A stretch of DNA of 64,000 nt from Nevskia sp. GTDB taxonomy: Bacteria > Pseudomonadota > Gammaproteobacteria > Nevskiales > Nevskiaceae. Below are positions 17,861 through 26,156 of the stretch, piece after piece. The position numbers and the translations under genes are program-made. How positions within the stretch are numbered: position 1 is the first letter of the stretch; each line of letters begins with the position of its first letter. The stretch is taken from NCBI RefSeq assembly GCF_021732705.1, contig NZ_JAKFUM010000005.1:1-64000 (forward strand). Direction: 5' to 3'. The notes below the pieces were generated by a model. The model was not told where the DNA came from. It did not search any database and saw only the letters and a list, made by a program, of their open reading frames with translations.

Positions 17861-18295
17861 TCATCGCCCGGATTCAAGGTACCCGCGTGCGATTGCCTGG
17901 TCCTGATCGTCGAAGATCGCCATCGCGGTGGTCATCCGGGCAAAGCCGAATTGACGATAGAACGCTTCCTTGCCCGGCACCGCGTACAGGATGATCTTGC
18001 GATGCCCGCGCGAACGTTCGAGCAGCCGCGCGACGATGGCCTTGCCGAGTCCGGTGCCTTGATGGCTCGGCATGACGGCGATGTCGCAGAGGTAGGCGCA
18101 ATCGACACCATCGGCCAGCACGCGGCCGACGCCGACCAGCTGTCCGTCGTCATGAACGAAGCAGTGGAAGTGGCTGCTGGTGAACGCGATCCGCAGCGCA
18201 TCCGGCGGCTTCTCGCCCAGCGGCGCGGCGCGGTACAGCGCGGACAGCGCCTGCCAGTCGACATCGTCCAGGTGTTCAATCCATTGCAGGGCCAT
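17861..18295 (-). CDS. GNAT family N-acetyltransferase
   Basis: 144 residues from the ATG at 18295 (MALQWIEHLDDVDW). An upstream ATG at 18364 would add 23 residues unlike the family. The acetyl-CoA binding motif A is clear (VMPSHQGTGLGKAIVARLLE), followed by the motif B region GKEAFYRQFGFARM. The substrate is unknown. It is transcribed away from the DUF350 gene and towards the OsmC gene. Confidence 0.85.
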   Translation of the reverse strand: MALQWIEHLDDVDWQALSALYRAAPLGEKPPDALRIAFTSSHFHCFVHDDGQLVGVGRVLADGVDCAYLCDIAVMPSHQGTGLGKAIVARLLERSRGHRKIILYAVPGKEAFYRQFGFARMTTAMAIFDDQDQAIARGYLESGR

Positions 18296-18484
18296 CAAGG
18301 CGCTCCGTTGTCGGCTTCGATGCACGAGCGGCTGACGGTATGACAGCGCGCGCCGGTCGGCCACTCCTGATTGAGGGAGTCACCGCAGCGCAATTGCCGG
18401 ATTCGAAGCGGATCAGCGGCTCGCAGGTGCGCGTCTGCGGCGGGTCGATCACAATTCGAGCGTCATCCGAGGAGCCTCACCGAC

Positions 18485-18886
18485 ATGGGTCCGTATCTGG
18501 TCGCGTTTCCGGCGTTTGCGCAGTGGCTGGGGTTGTCGCTCGTGCTGCTGGCGGCGTTCGTCATGCTCTACGTCACAGTGACGCCGCCGCGCGAGATCGC
18601 GCTGATCCGCGAAGGCAATGTCAGCGCTGCGGTGTGTCTGTCCGGCACGGTGATCGGCTTTGCGCTGCCGCTGGCGAGCGCGATGATCCACGGGGCCAAC
18701 CTGATCGACTTCCTGATCTGGGGCGCGATCGCCGCGATCGTGCAGCTCGCGGTCTATGTCGTGATGCGGTTCGTGTTTCGACGGATGTCCGAGGACATCA
18801 TCGATGACCGCATGTCGGTCGCGGTGCTGGCGGCGGGGATGTCGCTCGCAGTCGGGATCCTGAATGCGGCGGCGATGGTGGGTTGA
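18485..18886 (+). CDS. DUF350 family membrane protein (YjfL-like)
   Basis: 133 residues from ATG 18485 with four predicted membrane helices and the DUF350 pattern: LREG-NVSAAVCLSGTVIGFALPLASAM between helices and RMSEDIIDDRMSVAVLAAG near the end. Proteins of this family (E. coli YjfL) are encoded near SPFH, DUF4178 and aminopropyltransferase genes in several bacteria, and I believe that context has been linked to membrane stress. Here it converges on the FAD-lipoprotein gene with 7 nt between the stops, so it belongs to the same locus but is not in the same transcript. Function not established. Confidence 0.8.
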   Translation: MGPYLVAFPAFAQWLGLSLVLLAAFVMLYVTVTPPREIALIREGNVSAAVCLSGTVIGFALPLASAMIHGANLIDFLIWGAIAAIVQLAVYVVMRFVFRRMSEDIIDDRMSVAVLAAGMSLAVGILNAAAMVG

Positions 18887-18893
18887 GGCCGCG

Positions 18894-20561
18894 CTAGCCG
18901 AGCCGCTTCACCGTCTCGCGCCCGGCGCGCAGGCCACGGTCGAACGCCTCCTCGAACACCGAATACGCCGACAGATCGGCATGCGCGAACGCGAGCCGGC
19001 CGATCGGCTCGCGCAGCGCCGCCAGCCAGGCGCTGCTGCGCACGCCGGGGGACGGAATCGCCATCGCGTGGCCGTAGCGCATGATTTGCACTTCACGCAG
19101 CTTGCCACGCAGGTCCGGATGCGGTGCCGACAGCTCGCGGACGATCGCCGCAGCCCAGTCCTCCCAGCCGCGCTTCAGCAGCGCCTCGCGGCCAGCGGCG
19201 GGATCATCCCCGAATGCCCGGTAGTAGGTCAGCACCGTCGCGCCGTCATGCGGCCGGGTGCTCTGGTTCATCGCGTTGACGTAGCCAAGCCCCGCGCTGC
19301 CGTGGATGACGTTGTCCCAGCTCAGCGGCGGCTCGTCGCGACTGGCCGCCAGCGGTGCGTCGATGTGCAGGTTCGCGACCAGCCACGGCGAATGTGGTTG
19401 CGCGCGCGCGGCGGCGGCGAGCGCATCGGGCGGTGATGCCACCAGTCTGGCCGCGACGAACAGCGGCGTGGCGATGACTGCGCGCTTGGCGAGCCAGCGG
19501 GTCAGCCGCTGACTCGCGACGTCCAGCACGTCGATGGCGACGTCCGCGCCGCGATCCTCGATCTTGAGCACCAGCGCGCCGGTCTGGGTGTGGCTGCGAT
19601 GCGGCTCCGCCAGCCGCCGGGCGAGCCAGGCATTGCCTTCCGGCCACGTCAGCACGTCGTCGTCCGGCTTCGCACCCTCGTGCGGCGCATCGAAGCCGTG
19701 GCGGCTGATGAAGTAGTGCAGTCCGGCCCAGGCCGAAACCGTCGCGGTGCCGGCGCCATAGTCGTCGCGGCAGCAGTAGTCGAGGTAGGTGCGCAGCGCC
19801 GGCGCGTCCAGACCGTGGCCATCGAGCCATGCGCTGAACGGCATGGCATCGAGCGCCGTCAGCCGCTCATCCCAGCGCGACGTGCTCGTGGGGATCGTGA
19901 AGCGGCCGGGCTGGGTTTCCTGTGCGATCAGGCTGGCAAAGCGGCGATATTGATCGAGCGTTGCCGCCGGCTGGCCCTGCACCGGCAGCAGGCCGTCGTG
20001 CCAGCGGCCGTCGAGATACAGGCGTTCCTGCGGCGCGTGGCACAGCTGGCGCTCGTCGTACTGCACCTGGCCATCGACGACCGTGCGCAGCCGGTACTCG
20101 TCGAGCAGCGCCGCCACGTCGTCCGCGGCGGGTCCCGGTGTCGGCAGGTAGTGCGCGCCCCACGGGCAGGCGAAGCCGGCAACGAGGCCGCCGCGGCTGT
20201 TGCCGCCGGTGTCGTCTTCCAGTTCGAACAGGCGATAGTCGTCGAGGTGACCGGCCTGTACGGCGCGCGCCGCAGCCAGCCCGGCAATGCCGGTGCCGAT
20301 GATCGCGACATCGGTGCGCCGGGTCTCGTCCGGCGCCGGCAGCGCCTTCGGATCGCGCAGGCGGTGGCCGCGCTCGAAAGCCTGACCGACGAAGCCGCCG
20401 ATGATCGCGCGCGGGCCGAGCAGCCGCTGCTTCAGCGCTGCGACCGTGGCGGCGGGGTCAGCGGAGCCGCCGGAACAGCCGGCCAGCCCGAACGCGGCGA
20501 GGCCGCTGGCAGCATCGCGCAGGAAGCGGCGGCGGGAGCGATGGTCCGGCGACCGCGCCAT
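18894..20561 (-). CDS. FAD-dependent amine-oxidase-like Tat lipoprotein
   Basis: 555 residues. The N-terminus has a twin-arginine signal (RSRRRFLRD, residues 8-16), a hydrophobic stretch and the lipobox LAGC (C29), so the folded flavoprotein should be exported by Tat and lipid-anchored. FAD binding starts at DVAIIGTGIAGLAAAR (84-99), an amine oxidase/protoporphyrinogen oxidase-type fold. A conserved RWDERL-ALDAMPFS block and a YCCRDDYGAGT segment follow. The ATG overlaps the upstream stop by 1 nt (TGATG), so it is coupled to the spermidine-synthase-like gene. That pairing suggests a polyamine or amine substrate at the membrane, which is inference. Confidence 0.85.
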   Translation of the reverse strand: MARSPDHRSRRRFLRDAASGLAAFGLAGCSGGSADPAATVAALKQRLLGPRAIIGGFVGQAFERGHRLRDPKALPAPDETRRTDVAIIGTGIAGLAAARAVQAGHLDDYRLFELEDDTGGNSRGGLVAGFACPWGAHYLPTPGPAADDVAALLDEYRLRTVVDGQVQYDERQLCHAPQERLYLDGRWHDGLLPVQGQPAATLDQYRRFASLIAQETQPGRFTIPTSTSRWDERLTALDAMPFSAWLDGHGLDAPALRTYLDYCCRDDYGAGTATVSAWAGLHYFISRHGFDAPHEGAKPDDDVLTWPEGNAWLARRLAEPHRSHTQTGALVLKIEDRGADVAIDVLDVASQRLTRWLAKRAVIATPLFVAARLVASPPDALAAAARAQPHSPWLVANLHIDAPLAASRDEPPLSWDNVIHGSAGLGYVNAMNQSTRPHDGATVLTYYRAFGDDPAAGREALLKRGWEDWAAAIVRELSAPHPDLRGKLREVQIMRYGHAMAIPSPGVRSSAWLAALREPIGRLAFAHADLSAYSVFEEAFDRGLRAGRETVKRLG

Positions 20562-22150
20562 CAGTAATCGTGCTCGACCACGCCCCACTCGGCTTCGAAG
20601 GTCGTGACCAGCGTCTGGTTCGACAGGCGATTCGGCTCGGCCGGCACGCGGGTCATGTCCAGCGGGAAGTCGAACAGCAGCGGCAAGGTCGGCAGCGACA
20701 GGAACCGCAGCCCGGCAGGCAGCGTCTCCGGCAGGCGATACGGTCGATGCCCGGCGATCACGAACCCCCATTCGCCGAAGCTCGGGATGTGCGCGTGGTA
20801 CGGCGCAGTCTGCAGGCCGATCGCTTCGAGTGTCGCAACCACCGTCCAATAGCTCTTGCGGGCGATCAGCGGCGACGTGGTCTGGATCACCATGTAGCCG
20901 CTGGCCGCGAGATTGCGCTCGACGAGGCTGTAGAAGCTCGTCGTGTACAGCTTGCCGAGCGAGAAATTGTTCGGGTCCGGAAAGTCGATGATCACGGCGT
21001 CGAACGGCTCCGCGGTTGCATCATCCAGCCGCTGCTGCAGCCACTGGAAGGCATCGGCGTTGATCACGCGGACCTTCGGCGACAGCAGCGAATCGCCGTT
21101 CAGGCGGCGCAGCAGCGGCTGCTCCGAGAACAGCCGCGTGATCTTCGGATCGAGATCGACCAGGGTCACCGATTCCAGCTGCGGGTACTTCAGCAGCTCG
21201 CGCACGGCGAGCCCATCACCACCGCCGAGCACCAGCACCCGACGCGGCGTGCCGGCGCTGCTCATCAGCGGGTGCACCAGCGACTCGTGATAGCGGTACT
21301 CGTCCCGCGCGTGGAACTGCAGATTGCCGTTCAGGAACAGGCGTACCGATTCCGGCTGGCCGCTGCGGCCCTGCGTGACGATGATCCGCTGGTACGGCGA
21401 CGATGCGGCATAGATCACCGCATCGGCGTAGTAGCGATCCTCGCTGAGCCGGGTGATGCGATCCGCGCCGACGAACGCCGCGATCAGCACCGCCGCACAG
21501 AGCACGGTGGCCGTGGCGTGCGCGCGGAACAGGCGCAGCTCGCCGCGAAACAGCCACAGTGCCCACGCGGCGACGGCGATGTTCATCAGCCCGAACACGA
21601 CACTGGTGCGGATCAGGCCGAGCTTCGGCACCAGCAGCAGCGGAAACGCGATCGACACGCCGAGCGCGCCGAGGTAGTCGAAGGTCAGCACCTGCGACAC
21701 CAGATCCTTCAGCGCGTATTGCCGGCGCAGCAGCCGCATCACCAGCGGAATCTCGAGACCCACGAGCGTGCCGACCAGCAGCACCAGCCCGTACAGCAGC
21801 CATCGAAACGGTGACGGCGCATAGGCGCTGACCAGAAACAGCAGCGCCGGCATCAGCCCGCCGATGACGCCGACCAGCAATTCGATCCGCAGGAAATGCG
21901 CGGACAACTGTGCGGTGAAATGGCGCGACAGCCAGGAGCCGACGCCCATCGCGAACAGATAGGTGCCGATGATCGTCGAGAACTGAAGCACCGAATCGCC
22001 CAGCAGATACGAGGCGAGGGTGCCGGCAGAGAGTTCGTAGACCAGCCCGCAGGCGGCGATGACGAACACCGAGGCCAGCAGCGCCAGTTCCGCCGGGCTG
22101 GCCACCGGCACTGCATCCAGCCGATCTCCGGTGGCGGGTTGCGCAGTCAC
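20561..22150 (-). CDS. Membrane-embedded spermidine-synthase-like aminopropyltransferase
   Basis: 529 residues, GTG start overlapping the DUF4178 stop by 1 nt (TAGTG). Residues about 20-235 are seven or so membrane helices; residues 245-500 are a spermidine-synthase-like domain with DEYRYHESLVHP (283-294), the SAM/dcSAM-binding GGGDG (309-313) and an acidic IIDFPDPNN motif (387-395). The conserved DE-YHE signature supports aminopropyl transfer, but the membrane domain sets it apart from soluble SpeE, and the acceptor is unknown. No SAM decarboxylase gene is in the window. It sits in a four-gene chain with SPFH, DUF4178 and FAD-lipoprotein genes. Confidence 0.85.
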   Translation of the reverse strand: MTAQPATGDRLDAVPVASPAELALLASVFVIAACGLVYELSAGTLASYLLGDSVLQFSTIIGTYLFAMGVGSWLSRHFTAQLSAHFLRIELLVGVIGGLMPALLFLVSAYAPSPFRWLLYGLVLLVGTLVGLEIPLVMRLLRRQYALKDLVSQVLTFDYLGALGVSIAFPLLLVPKLGLIRTSVVFGLMNIAVAAWALWLFRGELRLFRAHATATVLCAAVLIAAFVGADRITRLSEDRYYADAVIYAASSPYQRIIVTQGRSGQPESVRLFLNGNLQFHARDEYRYHESLVHPLMSSAGTPRRVLVLGGGDGLAVRELLKYPQLESVTLVDLDPKITRLFSEQPLLRRLNGDSLLSPKVRVINADAFQWLQQRLDDATAEPFDAVIIDFPDPNNFSLGKLYTTSFYSLVERNLAASGYMVIQTTSPLIARKSYWTVVATLEAIGLQTAPYHAHIPSFGEWGFVIAGHRPYRLPETLPAGLRFLSLPTLPLLFDFPLDMTRVPAEPNRLSNQTLVTTFEAEWGVVEHDY

Positions 22151-23754
22151 TACTTGTGGCCGCCGCCGCTGTAGCTGTAGCCGCCGCCGACGTAGCTGCC
22201 GTCGTCGCCATCATCGAAATAGGCGATGGCCGCAATGACCGCGAAGATCAGCAGGTAGACCAGGATCGACTCCCAGTTGAACAGGCCGGACGAGTTCGGG
22301 CCCACGTCGTACGAGGTGTAGACCGCCGGTCTCTGGTTCGCGCGGGCCTTCGATGGCGTGCCGTCCGGCAGCGCGCGATCGCGGCTGATCGCCGCTTTCA
22401 GCGCCTTGAACGCCCGCTGCACGGTGCCGGCCGACATCACGGTGCCGATCGACCAGATCTGCTCGGCGTCCGTCGTTTCCGACGACATCCGGTCGTCAAT
22501 CGCGGCGCTCAAGCCCTTGTAGTCGACGATCCGCAGCACCTGATCGCGCTTCACCGGCCAGTAGAACTCGCCTTCGACGTAATCGACCCGCGCGCGGTAC
22601 TCGTCAACCGGCCGAAACCGGCGGCCCTGCCAGACGACATTGCGGCCGTTGCCGGCAGTGGCGGGCACGCCGGTCAGGGTCCGGTAGCCGACCCAGCCAT
22701 CCTCGGAATCGATCAGGAAGGCAAAGCCTTCATCGATGTTGTGCAGCAGGTATTCGTGCCAGGCGAAGAAATCCTCGCTGGTTCGCTCGTTGGCGGATTT
22801 CACAGAAAATCCAACGACTTGCCACGTCACTTCCGGCCCGCGATGGATCGACAGCCGGCCGCTGCTGCCGAGCGGAATCGCCGGTTCCACGCGCAAGCTT
22901 TGCTGGTAGGCGACGAGATCGGCACCGACGCCTTTCGACAGATCGATGAGCGCACGACAGCTTTTGCAGCTCAAGGACTGCGTATCGGCGCGCAGCGGCG
23001 TGCAGGCCGCGCCACAGTCCGGGCAATCGAAGCTGCGCCCGGTCTGGCGACTCAAGGCCAGGTCCGGGCTGTCGACCAGTCCCTGCAGCGCGAGATCGGC
23101 GAGGCGCACCGGCTGGCCGATCGACAGCTGCGGCCGGGACGGGTCGGCGTAGTCGAGGGTCGCGACCTGATTGTCCGCATTGCGCAGGTCGGCAACGCGG
23201 TGGCTGTTGCCCAGCGGCGGCAGGCGTGGCAGTTCGCCCTCGGCAGCAAGCACGGTCGCGGTGACGATCGACGCCAGCCGCCAGGTCTTGCCGGCGAGCG
23301 CGAGATCACGATCGAAGCGCAGTGCGTCCGCCGCGGGTGCGTTCGCATCCCCGTCGATGTCGAATACCAACACAAACTGATCGTTGTCTTCGGACAGCCA
23401 GCCGTCGCGTCCGTCATCGAACGCGACATGCCACTCGCTCCAGCGGCCTTCCGGCACGGTGCCGTCGGCGGCATAGCCCAGTTGCACGCGGCCGACGATG
23501 GTGAAGCCGCGGTTGGCCGCGCGCCCGCGCACGCCGATCTGCAGGCGGCTGCGGTCGTCGATCAGCGCGGCACTGTCACCGAGCTTGCGCAGGCTGTCGC
23601 CATCGCGGGCAACCGTGCTGCGGCAAAAGCTGCAGACGGCCACGGCCGACGACGGCGACAGGAACGGCACCGCCGCGCCGCAATTCGGGCACGGCGCTTC
23701 CCAGCGCCGCAGGATCGGCGCCGGTCCGGACCCGGAATCAGTCGGTTCAGCCAC
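22150..23754 (-). CDS. DUF4178 domain protein with zinc ribbons and C-terminal membrane anchor
   Basis: 534 residues. Two zinc ribbons are visible: C22/C25/C41/C44 (PCPNC and CSFC) at the N-terminus and DCPDCGAAC with SCKSC near residues 240-265. Each precedes a DUF4178-type beta domain (for example SEWHVAFDDGRDGWLSEDND and, in the second copy, a DSEDGWVGYRTL segment). A single membrane helix at about 496-512 is followed by a Gly/Tyr/Ser tail ending YSYSGGGHK. The duplication of ribbon plus domain suggests an internal duplication. It is placed between SPFH and aminopropyltransferase genes. Function unknown. Confidence 0.82.
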   Translation of the reverse strand: MAEPTDSGSGPAPILRRWEAPCPNCGAAVPFLSPSSAVAVCSFCRSTVARDGDSLRKLGDSAALIDDRSRLQIGVRGRAANRGFTIVGRVQLGYAADGTVPEGRWSEWHVAFDDGRDGWLSEDNDQFVLVFDIDGDANAPAADALRFDRDLALAGKTWRLASIVTATVLAAEGELPRLPPLGNSHRVADLRNADNQVATLDYADPSRPQLSIGQPVRLADLALQGLVDSPDLALSRQTGRSFDCPDCGAACTPLRADTQSLSCKSCRALIDLSKGVGADLVAYQQSLRVEPAIPLGSSGRLSIHRGPEVTWQVVGFSVKSANERTSEDFFAWHEYLLHNIDEGFAFLIDSEDGWVGYRTLTGVPATAGNGRNVVWQGRRFRPVDEYRARVDYVEGEFYWPVKRDQVLRIVDYKGLSAAIDDRMSSETTDAEQIWSIGTVMSAGTVQRAFKALKAAISRDRALPDGTPSKARANQRPAVYTSYDVGPNSSGLFNWESILVYLLIFAVIAAIAYFDDGDDGSYVGGGYSYSGGGHK

Positions 23755-23823
23755 GGTCGTGCCTGCCGCGCGCAGGATTCCGGGCGGCCGTCACGGGGGC
23801 ACGCGGGCAGGGCTGCAAACGGG

Positions 23824-24858
23824 TCAGACCAGTTTCTTCAGCAATTCCGCCTTCTTGGCGTCGAATTCGGCATCGCTCAAGATGCCCTTGGTCTTGAGTC
23901 CATGCAGTTTCTCGATCGTCGCCACGACTTCGTCGGCGCTGACCGCAGTTGGAGCGGCGGCGGGCGCAGCCACGGCTGCCGGATGGAGTCCGGCGGCGAG
24001 GTTCTGCGCCAGCACCTGCCCGAGCGCCAGCCCGGCGCCGAGGCCCGCCGCGTCACCGGCAACACCGCCGCCGCTGCCGCCGCCTTTGGCCAGGTCCGGA
24101 ATCGACTGCCCGGTCTGGTACTGCAGGAACTTCGCCATGTCCGGCCCGACCATGCCCATGCCGATGCGCTGGTCGAGCACTTTCTGCAGTTCGTCCGGCA
24201 GCGACAGGCTCTGCACCGTCAGCCCGGTCAGCTTCAGCCCGAGTGCTGCGAATGCCGGCTCCGCCGCCTTGGTGACGACGGCGGCAAACACGCTCTGATT
24301 GGCGGCGAGATCGAGGAAGGCGATGCCGGATTCGGCCACGCCCGTCGCCATCTGCTGCATGACGATGCCGAGCAGCTGGCCATCCAGTTCGCCGACGGTG
24401 TAGCGATCACGCGTGCCGGAAATCTGCGTGTGGAAGACTTTCGGATCGGCGATCTGGAAGCTGTAGTTGCCGTGGGCGCGGACGCGCACCGCACCGAATT
24501 CCTTGTCGCGCAGGGTCACCGGCTGCGACGTGCCCCAGCGCTGATCGAGCCGCTGTCGGGCGCTGAAGAAGTAGACATCGCTCTTGAACGGGGACTCGAA
24601 CAGCTTGTCCCAGTTCATCAGATTGGTCAGCAGCGGCAAGGTCTGCGTGCTGAGCCGATGACGGCCCGGGCCGAAGGCATCCACCACCACGCCTTCGTTG
24701 ACGAACACCGCGAACTGCGACTCCCGAACCGTCAGCTGCGCACCGGTCTGGATTTCGCGGTCCGCCATCGGAAAGCGCCACGCGAGCACGTCATCGGAGT
24801 CCTCGACCCATTCGATGACATCGATGAACTGCTTTTTCAGGAAGTCGATCAAGGCCAT
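23824..24858 (-). CDS. SPFH/Band-7 protein with C-terminal SHOCT domain
   Basis: 344 residues from MALIDFLKKQF at 24858, preferred over an ATG five codons upstream. The N-terminal ~230 residues form an SPFH-type domain of the virion-core-like branch (QFIDVIEW, FGPGRHRLSTQTLPLL). A Gly-rich linker (KGGGSGGGVAGD) and an Ala-rich segment lead to a SHOCT motif at the end (KLHGLKTKGILSDAEFDAKKAELL). SPFH proteins organise membrane microdomains and SHOCT segments promote oligomerisation. It is the first gene of the minus-strand block, 69 nt ahead of DUF4178. Confidence 0.88.
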   Translation of the reverse strand: MALIDFLKKQFIDVIEWVEDSDDVLAWRFPMADREIQTGAQLTVRESQFAVFVNEGVVVDAFGPGRHRLSTQTLPLLTNLMNWDKLFESPFKSDVYFFSARQRLDQRWGTSQPVTLRDKEFGAVRVRAHGNYSFQIADPKVFHTQISGTRDRYTVGELDGQLLGIVMQQMATGVAESGIAFLDLAANQSVFAAVVTKAAEPAFAALGLKLTGLTVQSLSLPDELQKVLDQRIGMGMVGPDMAKFLQYQTGQSIPDLAKGGGSGGGVAGDAAGLGAGLALGQVLAQNLAAGLHPAAVAAPAAAPTAVSADEVVATIEKLHGLKTKGILSDAEFDAKKAELLKKLV

Positions 24859-24975
24859 GCCGGTGCTCTCCATTGCGTGGGCGGCAAGCGTTGCCCGCCG
24901 TGCGCCGGGCTGTCAATCGCCGCGGGGCGCCGTCGCGCGAGGGCGGCGGTGGCGCGTGCGGACACCGGAGTACCA

Positions 24976-25008
24976 CGAAAAAGGCCGGCCCCTGACAGCG
25001 CCGGCCTT
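24976..25008 (-). terminator. Intrinsic terminator after the Cys-rich mini-protein
   Basis: AAGGCCGGC (24981-24989) pairs with GCCGGCCTT (25000-25008); on the minus strand the stem is followed by a run of five T. It separates the mini-protein gene from the SPFH block, so the SPFH gene needs its own promoter in 24859-24975. Confidence 0.8.
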
Positions 25009-25065
25009 CGCGGCGCGCCAGGCCGTCTTCCCGATGGCCGGCGCGTCGCTGCGCGGGTCAGGCGC

Positions 25066-25203
25066 TCAGCCTTTCTTGCCGTCCTTCTCGGACTTCGGTG
25101 CGGCGTCCTTCTTCTGGTCGCCAAGGATCGTGGTTGCCGGGCAAATCTTGAAGGCCGGGCATTTCGGGCAGCCTACCGCGAGGGCAATCGGGCACAGCGT
25201 CAT
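25066..25203 (-). CDS. Cys-rich mini-protein (45 aa)
   Basis: MTLCPIALAVGCPKCPAFKI begins a 45-residue protein with cysteines at 4, 12, 15 and 21 and a charged lysine-rich tail. The ATG at 25203 has a perfect AGGAG eight nt ahead, and an intrinsic terminator follows the stop, so it is a real stand-alone gene. The C-x7-C-x2-C-x5-C spacing suggests a single zinc or iron-sulphur site. I have a memory of similar tiny proteins in related genomes but cannot name a family or function. Confidence 0.7.
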   Translation of the reverse strand: MTLCPIALAVGCPKCPAFKICPATTILGDQKKDAAPKSEKDGKKG

Positions 25204-25355
25204 CGGGCTTCTCCTGAGTGAGTGGCTGAATGGACGGCGCACAGCAGCCGCAGCGTAGCGCGTGCATCGATGCCTGAGAACCACGTCAGGCATGCGGCTT
25301 GCTGGCGGTCAACGCCGCCGGCCATTCCGGCCGGTCACATGATGTCGATCGACGC

Positions 25356-26132
25356 TCAGCGCTTGAAGAATGTCGCGCCGGACAGCGACGCGATCGCCTC
25401 CAGCGCCAGCCCCGCGTGCAGATCGTGGGCGAGTGCCCGCTTCAGCGGCCGGGTCAGCACATGCCGGGTATTGCGCAGCAGCACCGGGTTGCGCACGGCC
25501 ATGTCCGCGGCCAGCGCCAGCGCGCGCGGCAGCACCGCCTCCGCCGGCAGCACTTCGCCGACCACGCCCAGCTGCTGCGCCTCGATCGCACCGAGCTTCT
25601 GGCCGGTCAGCAGGAAATAGCGGCCGCGATTCGGACCGAGCAGCAGCGGCCAGATGATCTGCACGCCGTCGCCGGGCACCAGACCGCCCGGGAAGTGCGG
25701 CGCGTCCTGAAACCACGCGGTGTCGGCCGCGAGAACGATGTCGCACATCACCGCAAGTTCCGAATGGACATTGGCCGGGCCGTTGACCGCGGCGATCATC
25801 GGCACTTCGATGTCGAGCATCTGGGTCAGCAGGCGATTGCCCTCGAACACGATGCGATCCCAGATTTCGGCCGGATACTCGCCGCGTGCCAACCCGCCGG
25901 GTCCATCGCCCGGTGGCAGTGCCAGAAAGGTTTCGCCGGTGCCGGTCAGCACCACCACGCGATTGTCGCGATCCGAGGCGATGGCCGCGAACAGTTCGCC
26001 CAGTTCCGCATGCGGGGCCACGCCCCAGATCAGCGGGCCGTCGTTGGTGTGCAGACGGATCAGCAGCACGCCGGCGCCATCGCGTTCGAGCTTCGCGCAG
26101 CTGAACCGGTGCTGGTAATCGACGAATTTCAT
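25356..26132 (-). CDS. Crotonase-fold beta-diketone hydrolase, 6-oxocamphor hydrolase-like
   Basis: 258 residues of the crotonase superfamily. The sequence matches, from memory, Rhodococcus 6-oxocamphor hydrolase better than enoyl-CoA hydratases: FEGNRLLTQMLDIEVPMIAA, DAPHFPGGLVPGDG and GRYFLLTGQKL have close counterparts there. The four catalytic residues of that enzyme (H122, H145, D154, E244) line up as H123, H146, D155 and E245. The paired glutamates of enoyl-CoA hydratase are not seen. The likely reaction is therefore C-C bond cleavage of a beta-diketone (retro-Claisen). The natural substrate is unknown. It lies 24 nt after argA on the same strand. Confidence 0.82.
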   Translation of the reverse strand: MKFVDYQHRFSCAKLERDGAGVLLIRLHTNDGPLIWGVAPHAELGELFAAIASDRDNRVVVLTGTGETFLALPPGDGPGGLARGEYPAEIWDRIVFEGNRLLTQMLDIEVPMIAAVNGPANVHSELAVMCDIVLAADTAWFQDAPHFPGGLVPGDGVQIIWPLLLGPNRGRYFLLTGQKLGAIEAQQLGVVGEVLPAEAVLPRALALAADMAVRNPVLLRNTRHVLTRPLKRALAHDLHAGLALEAIASLSGATFFKR

Positions 26133-26156
26133 GTCGCGGGTGCTCCGGGACGGGTT

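Noticed and set aside
22156-25221. 1021-residue plus-strand open frame across the SPFH/DUF4178 genes
   Set aside because: Composition and overlap with three real minus-strand genes show it is an antisense shadow.
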